A stretch of 64,000 nucleotides of DNA from NCBI GenBank assembly GCA_026122225.1, contig JANEZZ010001904.1, positions 744,001 to 808,000 of the forward strand, written 5' to 3'. The first letter of the stretch is position 1, and the number at the start of each line of letters is the position of its first letter. Both the position numbers and the translations under genes were made by a program. The DNA comes from Heloderma charlesbogerti (lineage: Eukaryota > Chordata > Lepidosauria > Squamata > Helodermatidae). The notes under the pieces are model-generated. The model saw only the letters and a list, made by a program, of their open reading frames with translations, had not been told where the DNA came from and made no database searches. Positions 10,023 through 21,410 of the stretch are shown in pieces.

Positions 10023-12750
10023 CGAAAAAGAGCCTGTAGCTATGAAGGAGGATGCTACCCTGTATTCTCTCCACCCCTTCTCCTTTTCATGGCCCTATAG
10101 CCCACCTTTCCCTCCCTGTTGTGGAAAAAAATGAGAATTCTGCTTGCCAAGCAGGAGGAAACCATAGGTTGCAACTGGTAACCCTGCTAAAGAATGCAAA
10201 CTGTGTCCTGTGCATAAATGAAAAAGTCTGTGCTTAGCTAGTCACTGGGGAAAAGGATAGATTCTTTGATGTTGAATGAGAATTTAAGGTCATGATAGTC
10301 CTTACCTGTGACTCAGATCCATTTTGAATGTAATAAAAGAGGAAAACAGGAAGCACAATTGACTGGTACTTCCTGTTCCTTCCCCATCTTAGCAGAAATC
10401 AGTAATATGCATCTCCCATCTCTGCAGTCTGCACCACCAATAAGAAGCATGGGCAATAGGAAGTGAAGTCAACCGTGCATCTTATCTCCCCATGTATATA
10501 CATGAGCACACTCACCTGCTTTGGCAAATTCTGAGGTAGCTCTGAGATCCCCAGCAGATGTATAAGACATATGTGATAACTAATAATATAGCTAAACTAT
10601 TCCAGACTATGTTTTCATATACCTTCTAAAAAAAGCCTTGAATCTGCTCAAATGGTAAATTTATCTGAACATGTTTGCTTTAGAGATACCCATCTTCAGC
10701 ACACCTGCTGCTCTCTGCTTGGAGACATCAGGAAGGGTTAACCAGAGTGGCTTCTTCTTGTATCCAAAATATACAATAGGGATTTCATATCCTGAGAAGT
10801 TAAGCTCAAAAATCTAAGATTTGAGGTGCAGTTGATTGATAAGAGATTATTTCAAAAACAACAGTTGCATGGTAAGAGGAGTTAATGTAACTGAATAGCT
10901 TCGAAAACATCATGTGTGTCATTACCAGCCTGCATTTTTAGATAAGGAGGGTATATTGCTCTCGACGGTGACAAAGGAGGGATTCCCACACACTGGAAGT
11001 TTAGAGTGATCTCTCCACTTAAAATATATAGATGTATGGATATATCTGCTGATCTTATTATAGTTACAGCCAAAATGTGATACAATGGTTTTCTTCTTTA
11101 AAAACAGTTGTTCCACCATGGGAACCAGGACCAGTTAGATAGAGTGAGGTGGCTGCAGGTACTGGGGTGGGGTTGAGGGGGAGAAGCTGTGGTGGGATGT
11201 GGGAGGACAGAGATGTGGGAGGACAGTGCTCTGTGTGGCACATGGCCTACAGCGCACCTCCTAAGCTGGCCTGCTTCCTTGGGTCCTATCCTATCATCAG
11301 CATCGAAGTGAGATTCAACTGCCACTTGGGTCAGCTTCTCTGTGTAGAAAGGGGGTTTCATTGTGTCTTTGTCTCAAGCAGTGACATGACTTGAGCCTTC
11401 CCCAATGAACACAATTACTTTTCTCCCCATCTCTTTCTCTCTTAGTCACAGACATGGGCCAGGGGGGATGCTCTTCAGAATGTTGTACACAGGGCCAACT
11501 AGATGTTACAGTATATGTGCAGCTGCTACTGAAACAAGAACTATGTGTTTAGCTAAGTGATGCTGCTGAAACCCAAAATTAGTCAGTTCGTAAGTTGTAA
11601 TTCCTAATGTATAATGAGCTGTGACTTCGAATCAAGAAATTGTAATATTTTCATAGTGCAGAGATTATGAGTGACTTTATGTTTTGTGCACCTGTGTGAT
11701 CTGCATGGTAGGCATGACTAAGCAGCCAAACTCTGCCATCTACTCCATAACAACATCAGCAACATGCCAACTCCTGCAGCAAAGAGGCTTTTTTTGTTGC
11801 TGCTTCTGCTTGTTCTGCTTCCACAGTGGGTGTTTCCACCTGTGGTTCCATGTTGATCTCCTACTGCAAAAACAACCCATATGATAATAGCCAATCAGAG
11901 AAGAAATATGTCTTCATGATGCATAATGCCATGATACACAGGGCAAAAAATAAAGATTGTGTTATACATGCCATGTTCCCAAAATGCACTTTGGTGATTC
12001 GCATGCAGGAAAATTCAAAATTCTCATATTAACTAGTGATGTCGCAGGCATCTGGTTGGGCTCAAGGACTGGCAATTTCTTGCCAATTTGGCCCCAGTCT
12101 GTGGATACATGCCCTTTCCCAACTTGATGCACACCAAGTCAAGGAAGCACAGGGATCCCTTGCCAAGCCACAAAAAGGCGGCTCATCCTCTTTCATAAAG
12201 GGCCATTTAATGCAAATGGTGGCCATAAAGCAGCCCAGTTATGCAAAATTACAGGCATAAATGGCCTAAATAGCTGAAATACTTGAACAAAAAACCTTAA
12301 TACAAAGGGAGAGCCTTTTAAGCACATACCCAAGCAAAATAATAAAAGCTAGCTACCCTGTCCTTGTAAATACTGAAGTTAGGGCCTCCCAGGATAGAGT
12401 CCAAACATCAAGCAGGTCCGAAGCCACCATGACGAAGGGAGACAACAACCCCAACTCTACCTCAGCCACTTTTAAAGCCAAGCCCTGGCAACCCAGGGCA
12501 GATTTCCCTTAGCCAATTACCATCCCAGCCCTTAGGTGCACCACCCTCACCCCAGAAGAGGCAGGATCTTCCCACCATACCCAGCTGTTATCTCTTTCCC
12601 ATTTAACAAGGACTGAGCCTGGCCTTGAGTGGCAGGACCAAGGAGCTTCCCAGATAACACACTCCCAGGTGGTTGCATCAGATGTGCCAGCAAGGCCAGC
12701 CAGCTTCATGGTGGAGAAGCAGGCTGGCATACTTGACAGTGGGGAAATAC
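10023..12750. other. Unassigned stretch, no gene seen
   Basis: Mostly unique-looking, moderately AT-rich DNA. The open frames are short, lack domains, and show no conserved splice context or protein similarity I recognise. No terminal repeats or LINE tails were identified. Confidence 0.5.
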
Positions 12751-13607
12751 TAGGGGTGTACGAAACCCCACTTACCTGGCTCTGCTGGGGTCCACAGGTG
12801 GGGGGAGGTGATCCATTCCTCCCCCCGGACTCCTCGACGCCCCCTGATAGGCTACGTGACGATTCACGTAGCCTGTCACGGCTAGATCTGCAAAGTCAGC
12901 CATGATAGGCTACGTCAATCGTCACGTAGCCTATCACGGGTGACTTAAAAAAAAAAAAAGCGCGTACGCTAATGGCGGCCCCCATAGGGAGCCGCCATTC
13001 GCGTTCCTTATTTGGTCGCTGTAGTCTACGTAAATGTTTACGTAGACTACGGCGAAAATAAGGGCAACGCAAATAGCGTTGCCCTTATTTGCGCCGTAGT
13101 CTACGTAAATCTTTTTTTAGCGACCAAATAAGGAACCAAATAAGGAACCAAATAACAGCGACCAAATAAGGAACGGGAATGGCGGCTCCCTATGGGGGCC
13201 GCCATTATCCGTACACTCTTTTTTTTTTTTTTTTAAGTCACCTGTGATAGGCTACGTGATGATTGACGTAGCCTATCACGGCTGACTTTGCAGATCTAGC
13301 CGTGATAGGCTACGTGAATCATCACGTAGCGTATCAGGGGGCGTTTTTTTTTCTTTCTTTCATTGCAATGGCGGCGGCGGCAGCCGGTCAAAAGACCGGC
13401 TGCCGCTCCCGCCTCACTCGAACACCCGCCGAACCGCTGGCTGGACCAGCCACCGGGAGGGACATTCGGTGAAGGTACGTCCCGTCCCGGGGGGGGTGCG
13501 GGGGGCGGGGGGGTTCGGCGGATTTCTCCCCGAAACATGTTCGGGGGGCCGAACACATTGGCGCTCGGCCCCCCGAAGTTTCGGGGAGAAATTCTCCGCC
13601 AACCCTA
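12751..13607. mobile_element. NP-D: nested-palindrome hAT-like element
   Basis: Left end TAGGGGTGTACGAAACCCC, right end TTCTCCGCCAACCCTA. Flanking 8-mers ggaaatac and tcacatac agree at five of eight positions, suggesting an aged TSD. The interior from about 12,838 to 13,340 is mirror-symmetric: both outer parts hold two GATAGGCTACGTGACGAT-type hairpins separated by a linker (AGATCTGCAAAGTCAGCC on the left, its inverse on the right), then the GCGTACGCTAATGGCGGCC hairpin module. Near the centre AACCAAATAAGG is repeated in tandem (about 13,125-13,155). Donor-like words point outwards: reverse-strand CCAGGTAAGTGG near 12,767-12,778 and GAAGGTACGTCCC near 13,472-13,484. Confidence 0.9.
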
Positions 13608-13729
13608 TCACATACGCAAACAGGAATTGGGCATCAGATGAGCGGCAAGATGATGTTTGGAGAGTCCTAGCAATCTCAAACATTGCTTGTTTGTCCATCC
13701 GTACATTTCCATGTCAGGACATAGGTAAG

Positions 13730-13925
13730 GGAGTGGCCATCACTCAGTGTTAAAGCACATACTTTTCATGCAAAAGGTCCCAGATTCAATTGCATAGAAT
13801 TCTTGGTAAGGTCAGGTGGAAAAGATACTCCTTTCTCTGAAACCTTGGGGAGCCAATGCTAGTCGGTGTACTGAACTAGATTGACCAGCGGTCTGACTTG
13901 GTGTGTGTCCTATACTCATATGTAA
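13730..13925 (+). mobile_element. tRNA-derived SINE, diverged
   Basis: The head resembles a tRNA: GTGGCCATCACTCAGTGTTA corresponds to box A (TAGCTCAGTGGTA), and AGGTCCCAGATTCAATTGC to box B (GGTTCAATCC). The body has CTTTCTCTGAAACCTTGGGG and ACTGAACTAGATTGACCAGC, the usual 'aatactgaactagatggaccaat' section of a common squamate tRNA-SINE. The start of a second copy ends the window at 63,948. It is a non-coding, non-autonomous retrotransposon and both promoter boxes are damaged. Confidence 0.78.
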
Positions 13926-14033
13926 TAGATGTTCTTATGCTTCCTGTGTAGTATCAGCAATCCCTAACCTTGTGCCCTCCAGATATTTTGGACTTCAACT
14001 CCCATCCAGCCAGCATGACCAATTGTCAGGAAT

Positions 14034-15139
14034 AAAAACGTCTATTTCTGCTTCATTGACTACGCTAACGCCTTTGATTGTGTGGATCACAACAAACTGT
14101 GGCAAATTCTGAAAGAGATGGGGGTACCAGACCACCTTACCTGTCTCCTGAGAAACCTGTACGAGGGTCAAGAAGCAACAGTAAGAACCAGACATGGAAC
14201 AACCGAGTGGTTCAAAAGTGGGAAAGGAGTACGACAAGGCTGCATATTGTCACCCTGCTTATTTAACTTATATGCAGAGTACATCATGAGAAATGCCAGG
14301 TTGGATGAATCACAGGTCGGAATTAAGATTGCTGGGAGAATTATCAACAACCTCTGATATGCAGATGATACCACCCTAATGGCAGAAAGTGAAGAGGATC
14401 TCAAGAGCCTCTTGTTGAGGGTGAAAGAGGAGAGTGCAAAAGCTGGTTTGAAACTCAACATTCAAAAAACGAAGATCATGGCATCTGGCCCCATCACTTC
14501 CTGGCATATAGAAGGGGAAAAAATGGAAGCAGTGACAGATTTTATTTTCTTGGGCTCCAAGATCACCACAGACAGTGACTGTAGCCATGAAATTAAAAGA
14601 TGCTTGCTCCTTGGGAGGAAAGCTATGGCAAACCTAGACAGCATAGTGAGAAGCAGAGACATCACCTTGCCGACAAAGGTCCGTCTAATCAAAGCTATGA
14701 TTTTCCGAGTAGTAACGTATGGCTGTGAGAGCTGGACTATAAGGAAGGCTGAGCGCCAAAGAATTGATGCCTTCAAACTGTGGTGCTGGAGAAGACTCTT
14801 ACGAGTCCCCTGGACTGCAAGGAGGTCCAATCAGTCCATCCTAAAGGAAATCAACCCTGAGTGCTCCTTGGAAGGACAGATACTGAAGCTGAAGCTCCAA
14901 TATTTTGGCCACCTAATGCGAAGAGAAAACTCTCTGGAAAAGACCCCGATGCTGGGAAAGACTGAAGGCAAAAGGAGAAGGGGATGGCAGAGGATGAGAT
15001 GGCTAGATAGCATCACTGAAGCAATGAATGTGGACTTGAGCATGCTCCGGGAGAGAGCGCAGGACAGGAAGGCCTGGCGTGCTATGGTCCATGGGGTCAC
15101 GAGGAGTCGGACACGACTGAACGACTGAACAACAACAAC
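14034..15139 (+). mobile_element. BovB LINE copy 2, 5'-truncated
   Basis: The sequence begins inside the RT gene at AAAAACGTCTATTTCTGCTT, matching position 42,826 of copy 4, and runs to the standard end GACTGAACGACTGAACAAC at about 15,139. It keeps RT motif A onward and the C-terminal domain, about 1.1 kb of an original 3.2 kb. The upstream part was lost by the usual 5' truncation during target-primed reverse transcription. It sits inside a fold-back element. Confidence 0.95.
14379..15128 (+). pseudogene. BovB RT C-terminal open frame (249 codons), truncated
   Basis: The frame opens just after YADDTTLMAESEED and continues to the natural BovB stop (HGVTRSRTRLND). It includes DFIFLGSKITTDSDCSHEIK, RSRDITLPTKVRLIKAM, YGCESWTIRKAERQRIDAF and the LRVPWTARRSNQS box near residues 140-152, typical of the RTE/BovB C-terminal region. 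Upstream, a stop (CTCTGATAT instead of CTCCGATAT, about 14,353-14,358) breaks the frame just before the YADD box. The catalytic half is therefore disconnected and the copy is inactive. Confidence 0.9.
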
Positions 15140-15179
15140 AGTCCAAAACATCTGGGGGGCACTAGATTGGGGAAGGCTG

Positions 15180-15643
15180 TTTTATAGTGTGAGGGAGGAA
15201 CTGGATATGTGGCTGATGTTTTTTGGTGACAGCTACACATTTAGTTTCACAGTTAGTCTGGCACTCATAAGTACAATATTTTGTGTTTCACAGCAACCCA
15301 GTAAAGATTTCTGCAAAGTACTGGCCACTGTTGTCTGCTATTTGTATCATTATTTTTAATCTTCCTGTGCAGCTGGTCATAGCTGACCTCACAGGGTTAT
15401 AAATAGGTAAAGGAGTTCCCACCTAAGCCTGTGTCATAAATTTTGCTTCATGAAGGGGAACAATTTCTCTTTGTGGTTTCAGCATTCTGCTGGCTGAAAA
15501 GTCAGTCACTGGGAAAAGACTTTTTAGTGGTGATTCCCCTATCTCTGGAATGCCATTCCCAGGGGAACTCACCTGGCACCCACATTGATATAGTTAGGGA
15601 AATAGCAAAGATGCTTTTACTCTCTGAAGCATTTTAGTTTATG
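15180..15643. other. Unassigned stretch, no gene seen
   Basis: About 460 bp between the interrupted fold-back element and MITE-X copy 2, with no recognisable gene or repeat. Confidence 0.5.
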
Positions 15644-16073
15644 TAGGGCACAATCCTATCGGGATAGGCAGCCGCCTTCAAACTCGGAGGCAACTGCCTA
15701 TCCAATGCAGGGCAGGAGCAGCGCAGAGGGGATCTTCCCCTCCATGCTTCTGCTACCCTGCATTTGTGGCTAGACAGCTGATTTTGGATGTCTAGCCGCA
15801 GAAAGGTGGAGCGGGGGTGTGTGACACCAGACAATGCATAGGAAGCATTGGAAAGGCACTTCTGCCCTCCCCGCACCAGCCCACCCCCAGGAAAGCCCTG
15901 TTTTCACTTCTTTGCACTACTTTTATGAGGCTACGAGGCAACGCGGCAGAGGGGGTAGAGGTTGGTTCTCAGGGAACTGACCTTGGACTGTGGGCTCCAA
16001 GGTCGGTTCCCGGGAACTGACCTATCCTATGGCCTTCTAGCCACTGACTAATGGCCATAGGATTGCGCCCTTA
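15644..16073. mobile_element. MITE-X copy 2
   Basis: Left terminus TAGGGCACAATCCTATCGGG, right terminus GGCCATAGGATTGCGCCCTTA. The internal order is as in copy 1: CTTCAAACTCGGAGGCAAC, CAATGCAGGGCAGGAGCAG, GGCTAGACAGCTGATTTTGG, then GGTTCTCAGGGAACTGACC and its mirror-image GGTCGGTTCCCGGGAACTGA. No clear TSD. It encodes nothing. Confidence 0.82.
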
Positions 16074-16242
16074 GTGGTTTTATCATGTTTGGACTTTTAC
16101 AATTCAAGCAATGGGTGGGATGGAGTCTACGGCTGCTGTTGAGATTTTGTTGTTCTTGTTGCTTGTGTTTTGTTATTGTGTTTTATGGTCTGCTTTTAGA
16201 TTTTATTTGTATGTTCTGGAAATGGAATGGCCTCAATCTTTG

Positions 16243-16274
<32 letters not shown>

Positions 16275-16280
16275 TTAATT
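16243..16280. repeat. (TTTA)n microsatellite
   Basis: About nine TTTA units followed by TTAA repeats. This could be the antisense A-rich tail of a degraded L2-type LINE, but no LINE body is recognisable next to it. Confidence 0.9.
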
Positions 16281-16569
16281 AATGTATATCTCCCCCCCGC
16301 CCCACCCCAGCTTTAGGAAAAATGTATGTTCAAACTCTGAAGAATATTGTAGATTACAAAATAATATTTTCCTTTAAATGTGTAGGCTCTGATGAGATAG
16401 CCAAAATAAGAGCAAAGCTCACTGACCACACTGAATAAGTGCAAAGTCAGGCTCTTTTTATATATTTGCACACTTTAAACTTCAGGTGCTCTGGATTGTG
16501 GCCATCATGTTTTAGGCTGAAGCTTTTCTTTATGCACTTCCAGAATTATCCAGGCTCTTTTCAGTAAAA

Positions 16570-16713
16570 CAGGGGTGAACAAGTTGTGGCCCTCTAGATG
16601 TGTTGGCCTACAACTCCCATCATCCTTCACCATTGGCCAATGGTATTCATACTGTATTGGCTAGGGCTGGGGGGGCGGGAAACACCTGCAGGGACACAAG
16701 TTGCCCACTCCTG
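16570..16713. mobile_element. Short hAT-like fold-back element (CAGGGGTG ends)
   Basis: Starts CAGGGGTGAACAAGTTGTGG and ends CACAAGTTGCCCACTCCTG, inverted to each other. The inner arm ATGTGTTGGCCTACAACTCC and a central GGCCAATGGT complete a fold-back of about 144 bp. The CAGGGGTG terminus is characteristic of hAT MITEs. The flanking 8-mers do not match well, so it is probably old. Confidence 0.7.
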
Positions 16714-16818
16714 ATAATTTATGGTACTTGATCCATTCAGTTCTACAGGTATCTTTGGTAATAGTAGATCAAGCTTATTATTTGGCCCCTTATTGCCATA
16801 CTTTTACCAATTATTTCT

Positions 16819-16893
16819 AGGCTGCAATTCTATACATACGTACCTGGGAGTAAGCCCCATTGAACTAAGCACTACTTATATCTGAGTAAATTG
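16819..16893. mobile_element. MITE-W fragment (GCAATCCTATAC...GGGAGTAAG)
   Basis: AGGCTGCAATTCTATACATA, then ACCTGGGAGTAAGCCCCATT and CTGAGTAAATTG. The same small fold-back family is seen twice complete at 45,280-45,374 and 45,418-45,513. This copy is degraded on its right side. Confidence 0.75.
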
Positions 16894-19251
16894 TACTCTT
16901 GGACAAGTTTTTTCCAACAGGAAATTAAAGTGTCATTTTATCCTGCCAAATAGTCAAACATCTGTAATTTCTAGTTCATCATCGACAGTTATTTTAAGAA
17001 GAAATTTACCCCTAATCCAACTGATTACAGTTTACAGTGTTGGCACAAAAAATATGCAACTGTTAAAATCCTATTTGGATAAAAATGTCACATGTTCTCT
17101 AATTGCTTACAGTTCTGATTATTCTTCACAAGATTTTTATTATTATTAAAGAAGTAGGAATTTCATCTACACAATCCTTTTCTAAATTAAGGGCAAGAAA
17201 TGAAAATAACTTCATATACCTAGGGGGGAAATGTGTATTCTTCAGAACTGTTTCCACTATAGTAAACAATTGTTCTGCACCACTGTTATCCTTTCTGAAG
17301 TGTTGAAGATGAATCTGAAGTATCCTCTGCATCAGTCAATATGTGGACTACTTTTGACTGCTTTGGGATAAAATGAAAAGAAAGAGATCCCAGTCTGACA
17401 AATTGTAGCTCCCAGTATTGCCACAATTGAAAACATTTTGTCCCAGCGTTCCAGCAAATAGGCTTTACCTACAACAACCTCTGGCATATAAATCATATAG
17501 AAGACCTTCCATGCTGCCGATAGGACTCCATCAGTGTTACAAGGTTTTGCAGCTGCTGTTCCACCAACTAAAAGAAAACATTCAACAGAGCAGACTAAAA
17601 AACAATATAAATCTGAACATTTTTTCTAAAAGATTGATTGGCTGGAATATAAAGTTCTTGAAGTTATGATCTAGGCCTGAGCTCTAAATCCATTGTCAGT
17701 ATCAGCCACATACTGTTTGAACACAAGGTTAAATGGTATGCTTTTCCAGTGGGTCTCTACAGCTTTGGGACTCCCTTCTACCTTACATTCATCACAGCCT
17801 CAATTTCTGGGGCAGAAATAATTGTTACAAGAAAAACAGGGCTGCCACCAAAAATGGCATCTCTGTGTGGCGTTCCCCCTTCCCCTTCATACTGCCTATT
17901 ACAACTTATCCCATATCCAGACATCATTACGCTCCACATTTCCCCACCCCTGAAGCATTGGCTACCATTGACAGGGAAATGCACAGTGTCACAACATAAG
18001 GATATGGATTTAGCTTGTTCTGAATTATAGAGAGGGGGAAGGGATACGGATGTGCCATTTTCAGTGCCAGCCAGCATGTTTCTTGTAAGGTTGAACACCA
18101 AACTTCATCTGATGTTAATGCAGTCAAGGAGCTATGTTCTCTGCCATTTTAAAATGTTTCCTAGCACTCCATAAAGTCTCAACTTTGCCTGATAATATGA
18201 GCTAGTAAACAACTGGCCATGTAGGACAAATTAGGTTTCAAGTGTATACTAGCTCTTCTCTATTGGCATGGACAATGAGAGGGATTCCCACCCTCTATTT
18301 AGCTGACATGGAACCTCTGGAAAAATGTAAACTTTCTCAGAAAGTTCCAGTGTAAGCATGTCTCACAGTGTGCCTATTGAATTGGCTTTGAGAGCTCTCA
18401 GAGGTAAAAAGCTTTGTAAAGGAAGCCCTATGGAACCAAATGTAATAATAATACACTGGATACTTCCAGATGGAGGGATCCTAGCACTGTCAGTTAGAAC
18501 ATAGTGGGCAGCAGCTCTGCCTTTAATCTCCAGAACAGGGTTTTTTGTGGTAAGAAAAAGGATGGGAGAAGCAGTGGGAGAATACAGGGGAGTTATGAGT
18601 AGAAGACGTTGGGCCCATCCAGTTGTGTGGGGGGAGGGAGGGTGTTTAGGGTAACTATGGAGGGGTGGTTGTGAAACTACTACCCGCAGGCCTGTCAGAT
18701 GACCAGAAACCACATGATGCTGCATGGTTCCACTATTCCCCCCTTCCATAGTTACCGGGTGAGCTTACCTGAGTGATTGTGGGCATCCTGACAGCCTCCA
18801 CTGAGCAAACGGGCTCTCAGCAGCCGCATCGGCCAGAATGGCTGCACGACCATAGAGAAAGTCTGCAGAGGTTAGAGCATCACCCACAGTATTGGACACT
18901 CTAGCCAGTGGACTCTATAGTCACGTCCTGAGAGTCCTGAGTCCGTTTAAGCCCCTGGGGAGCCTGCCACACTTAACGGTAAGCCACCCCAGGGGCCCTT
19001 AACCCTTTTGCAGGGGGTGGTTACCCGGGGTGGCTTAGTAACCATGCAGAACATGTTTTTTTCCCCCCACAGGACAAGGTAAGCTTTCATGGTTAGCAAA
19101 AAAAGGCCTAACCACCATGGCTTAGCATGATGTCCGAACAGGATCGTCATCATCTAGACCCCCTGTAAAATTCCATGACTGAGGCAGGTGTATGTGTGTG
19201 ATAAAAGCCTTGTCTGGAAGCAATCATTGAATGCCTTACTGCATATTACCA
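16894..19251. other. Unassigned stretch, no gene seen
   Basis: No domain-bearing frame. About 18,760-19,150 is more GC-rich and contains locally self-complementary segments (CCACCCCAGGGGCCC, GGTTACCCGGGGTGGCTTA), suggesting an unrecognised fold-back element whose ends I could not define. The remainder is AT-rich unique-looking DNA. Confidence 0.5.
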
Positions 19252-19295
19252 CCCATCAGGGTTGGGACCCTACACCCAAAAGATGCACATGGAAC

Positions 19296-20256
19296 TAGGG
19301 TTGGCAGAGAATTTCGCCCCGAAACTTCGGGGGGCCGAGCACCAATGTGTTCGGCCCCCCGAACAAGTTTCGGGGAGAAATTCTCTGCACACCCCCCGCC
19401 CCCCCGCACCCTCCCCGGGACGGGACTTACCTTTCCCGAATGTCCCTCCCGGCGGCAGGTCCCGGCGGCGGTTCGTTGGGTCTTCGTCAGGGGCGGGGGC
19501 GGCAGCCGATCTTTCGACCGGCTGCCGCCGTCGCCATTCCAATAAAACTAAAAAAAAAAAAACGCCCCCGTGATAGGCTATGTGACGATTAACGTAGCCT
19601 ATCACGGCTAGATTTGCAAAGTCAGACATGATAGGCTACGTAAATCGTCATGTAGCCTATCGTGGCTGACTTTAAAAAAAAAAAAAGCGCGTACAGCTAA
19701 TGGCGGCCCCCATAGGGAGCCGCCATTCATGTTCCTTATTTGGTCGCTGTAGTCTATGTAAAGATTTACGTAGACTACGGCAAAAATAAGGGCAATGCAA
19801 ATAGCATTCCCTTATTTTCGCCGTAGTCTACGTAAAGATTTACGTAGACTAGACGTGCCAAACTAAGGAACGCAAATGGCGGCGCCCCATGGGCGCCGCC
19901 ATTTGCGTAAGCACTTTTTTTTTTTCAAAGTCAGCCGTGATAGGCTACGCAAAGGTTTACATAGCCTATCACAGCTGACTTTGAAAATCTAGCCTTGATA
20001 GGCTACATAAATCTTTACATAGCCTATCACTTTTTTTTTTTACTTTACTTTTTTCTTTCATGGCCGGAGAGGCAGGGCGCTCCCCCCCGGCCAGAATTTC
20101 AGTGGGGAGGGATGGGGCGCCACCCCCCTGGCCGGAATTTTGGTGGGGAGGGACGGGGCGCCTCCCCACCCACCAAGAATTTCAGGGGGAGAAACGGAGC
20201 ACCTCCCCCCCCAAAAAAAGCTGCGGGACAAGGTAAGGGCCTTTCGTCCATCCCTA
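19296..20256. mobile_element. NP-E1: nested-palindrome hAT-like element
   Basis: Left end TAGGGTTGGCAGAGAATTTC, followed by the GCCCCGAAACTTCGGGGGGC hairpin; right end GGGCCTTTCGTCCATCCCTA. The interior holds GATAGGCTATGTGACGATTA and three further hairpins of this type, GGCGGCCCCCATAGGGAGCC modules, TAGTCTACGTAAAGATTTAC, and GGCGCCCCATGGGCGCC. Donor-like words face outwards: reverse-strand AAAGGTAAGTCCC at about 19,423-19,435 and ACAAGGTAAGGGC at about 20,228-20,240. The right end abuts NP-E2, sharing the central TA. Confidence 0.85.
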
Positions 20257-20534
20257 GGGATGGCGGAGAAATCCACCACAGACTCCAATTAGGCTGGATT
20301 CTTTAGAATCTGGCCCCCTGGAGTCCATGGCGGAATGGACTACTCCCCCGCCACCCCCCAAAATCCCCCCCGGATGGACCCTACCTGCCACCAGCCGGTC
20401 CAGTCCATCCACTGCCATCCACTGCTCCTCTCTGTGGCCACAAATGCTGCCCAGCGTAGCGGACGCCATTTGTGTCCCTGCTTTAGCCGTGAAAGGCTAC
20501 ATAAATATTTATGTAGCCTATCACGGCAAAGAGC

Positions 20535-21410
20535 ATGGAGCATTCTAAGGCCTCCTGTGAGGCCTTGGCAAGGCACTTTGCAGATAAAATTGATCGGATT
20601 AGGAGTGTTACTCCGCCGTGCACTGTGGATACAGTTAGTGAGCAAGAGGCGGCCTGTGGCAAACAAGTTTTGTGGGATCAGTTCCAGCTTCTTCCTTCTG
20701 ATGAAGTGGACAAGGTGCTTTCATCAGTAAGTCTGACCACCTGCTTATTTGATCCTTGCCCATCTTGGCTCATTATGGGCTGCAGAAAGAGACTGGGTGA
20801 GGGGATCAGGGCAGTGGTGAACGCCTCCCTTGAGGAGGGAGTGATGCCATCAGCCCTCAAGGAGGCAGTGATAAGACCACTCTTAAAGAAGCCCTCCTTG
20901 GATCCCCAAGTTCTGAATAACTTTCACCTAGTCTCGAATCTGTCATTTTGGTGCAAGGTGATTGAGCGGGTGGTGGCGATGAAGTTGAAGGCACACTTGG
21001 AAGAAACCGATTATCTAGACCCATTTCATTCAGGCTTCAGACTTGGGCATGGGACAGAGACAGCCTTGGTCGCCTTGATGGATGATATGAGGAGGGCTCT
21101 GGGTAGGGGTGAATGCTCCTTCCTTGTTCTCCTCGACCACTCAGCAGCTTTTGATACCATTGACCACGGTATCCTCCTGGACTGCCTGGAGGGGTTGGGC
21201 ACTGGAAACACTGTATTGCAGTCCTTCCTCTCTGGCAGGTACCAGCGGGTAGCACTGGGAGAGGAGTTTTCGGAGCCGTGGCCACTCACTTGTGCGGTGC
21301 TGCAGGGTTCCATCCTTTCCCTGATGCTATTTAACATCTATGTGAAGCTGCTGGGGGCTATCAGTAGGAGGTTTGGGGTGCGGTGTCATCAATATGCGGA
21401 TGACACATAG
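20535..21410 (+). pseudogene. L2 LINE reverse transcriptase, N-terminal part
   Basis: The 291-codon frame carries the RT fingers/palm: VIRPLLKKPSLDPQVLNNFH and LVSNLSFWCKVIERVV (about residues 115-150), DPFHSGFRLGHGTETALVAL (about 161-180), motif A LLDHSAAFDTIDHGILLDCL (about 198-217, first Asp of the pair retained), VLQGSILSLMLFNIY (about 257-271) and the catalytic QYADDT. A TAG stop (21,408-21,410) replaces the codon normally following YADDT. The ATG used here straddles the insertion junction: its A belongs to the target duplication. It is a pseudogene of a nuclear RT used for target-primed insertion. Confidence 0.92.

Larger units (their letters stand above)
13955..15179. mobile_element. 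Short fold-back (hAT MITE-like) element, interrupted by BovB copy 2
   Basis: The left part, CAGCAATCCCTAACCTTG followed by CCCTCCAGATATTTTGGACT (13,955-14,033), and the right part, GTCCAAAACATCTGG followed by GATTGGGGAAGGCTG (15,140-15,179), are inverted repeats of each other. The same architecture is complete and TSD-bounded at 24,761-24,893. BovB copy 2 was inserted near the middle and replaced the loop. Confidence 0.8.

Noticed and set aside
9132..10030. TSD for NP-C (ggcaaaac / cgaaaaag) and NP-D (ggaaatac / tcacatac).
   Set aside because: Only five of eight positions agree in each; not counted as evidence, although both could be decayed TSDs.
9722..10039. Recurrent open frames beginning MIGYVN.YVAYHG or containing DRLRKYLCSLS, seen in most NP elements.
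   Set aside because: They are translations of the GATAGGCTACGTAAAT...TTTACGTAGCCTATC hairpins and appear in several frames and on both strands. They are a by-product of the palindromes, not a protein family.
18363..18749. Longer anonymous open frames (for example 18,363-18,749, 38,002-38,415, 27,407-27,796) as host genes.
   Set aside because: They have no recognisable domain, no plausible splice or polyadenylation context, and lie in repeat-rich DNA; the lengths are within chance expectation for 64 kb.
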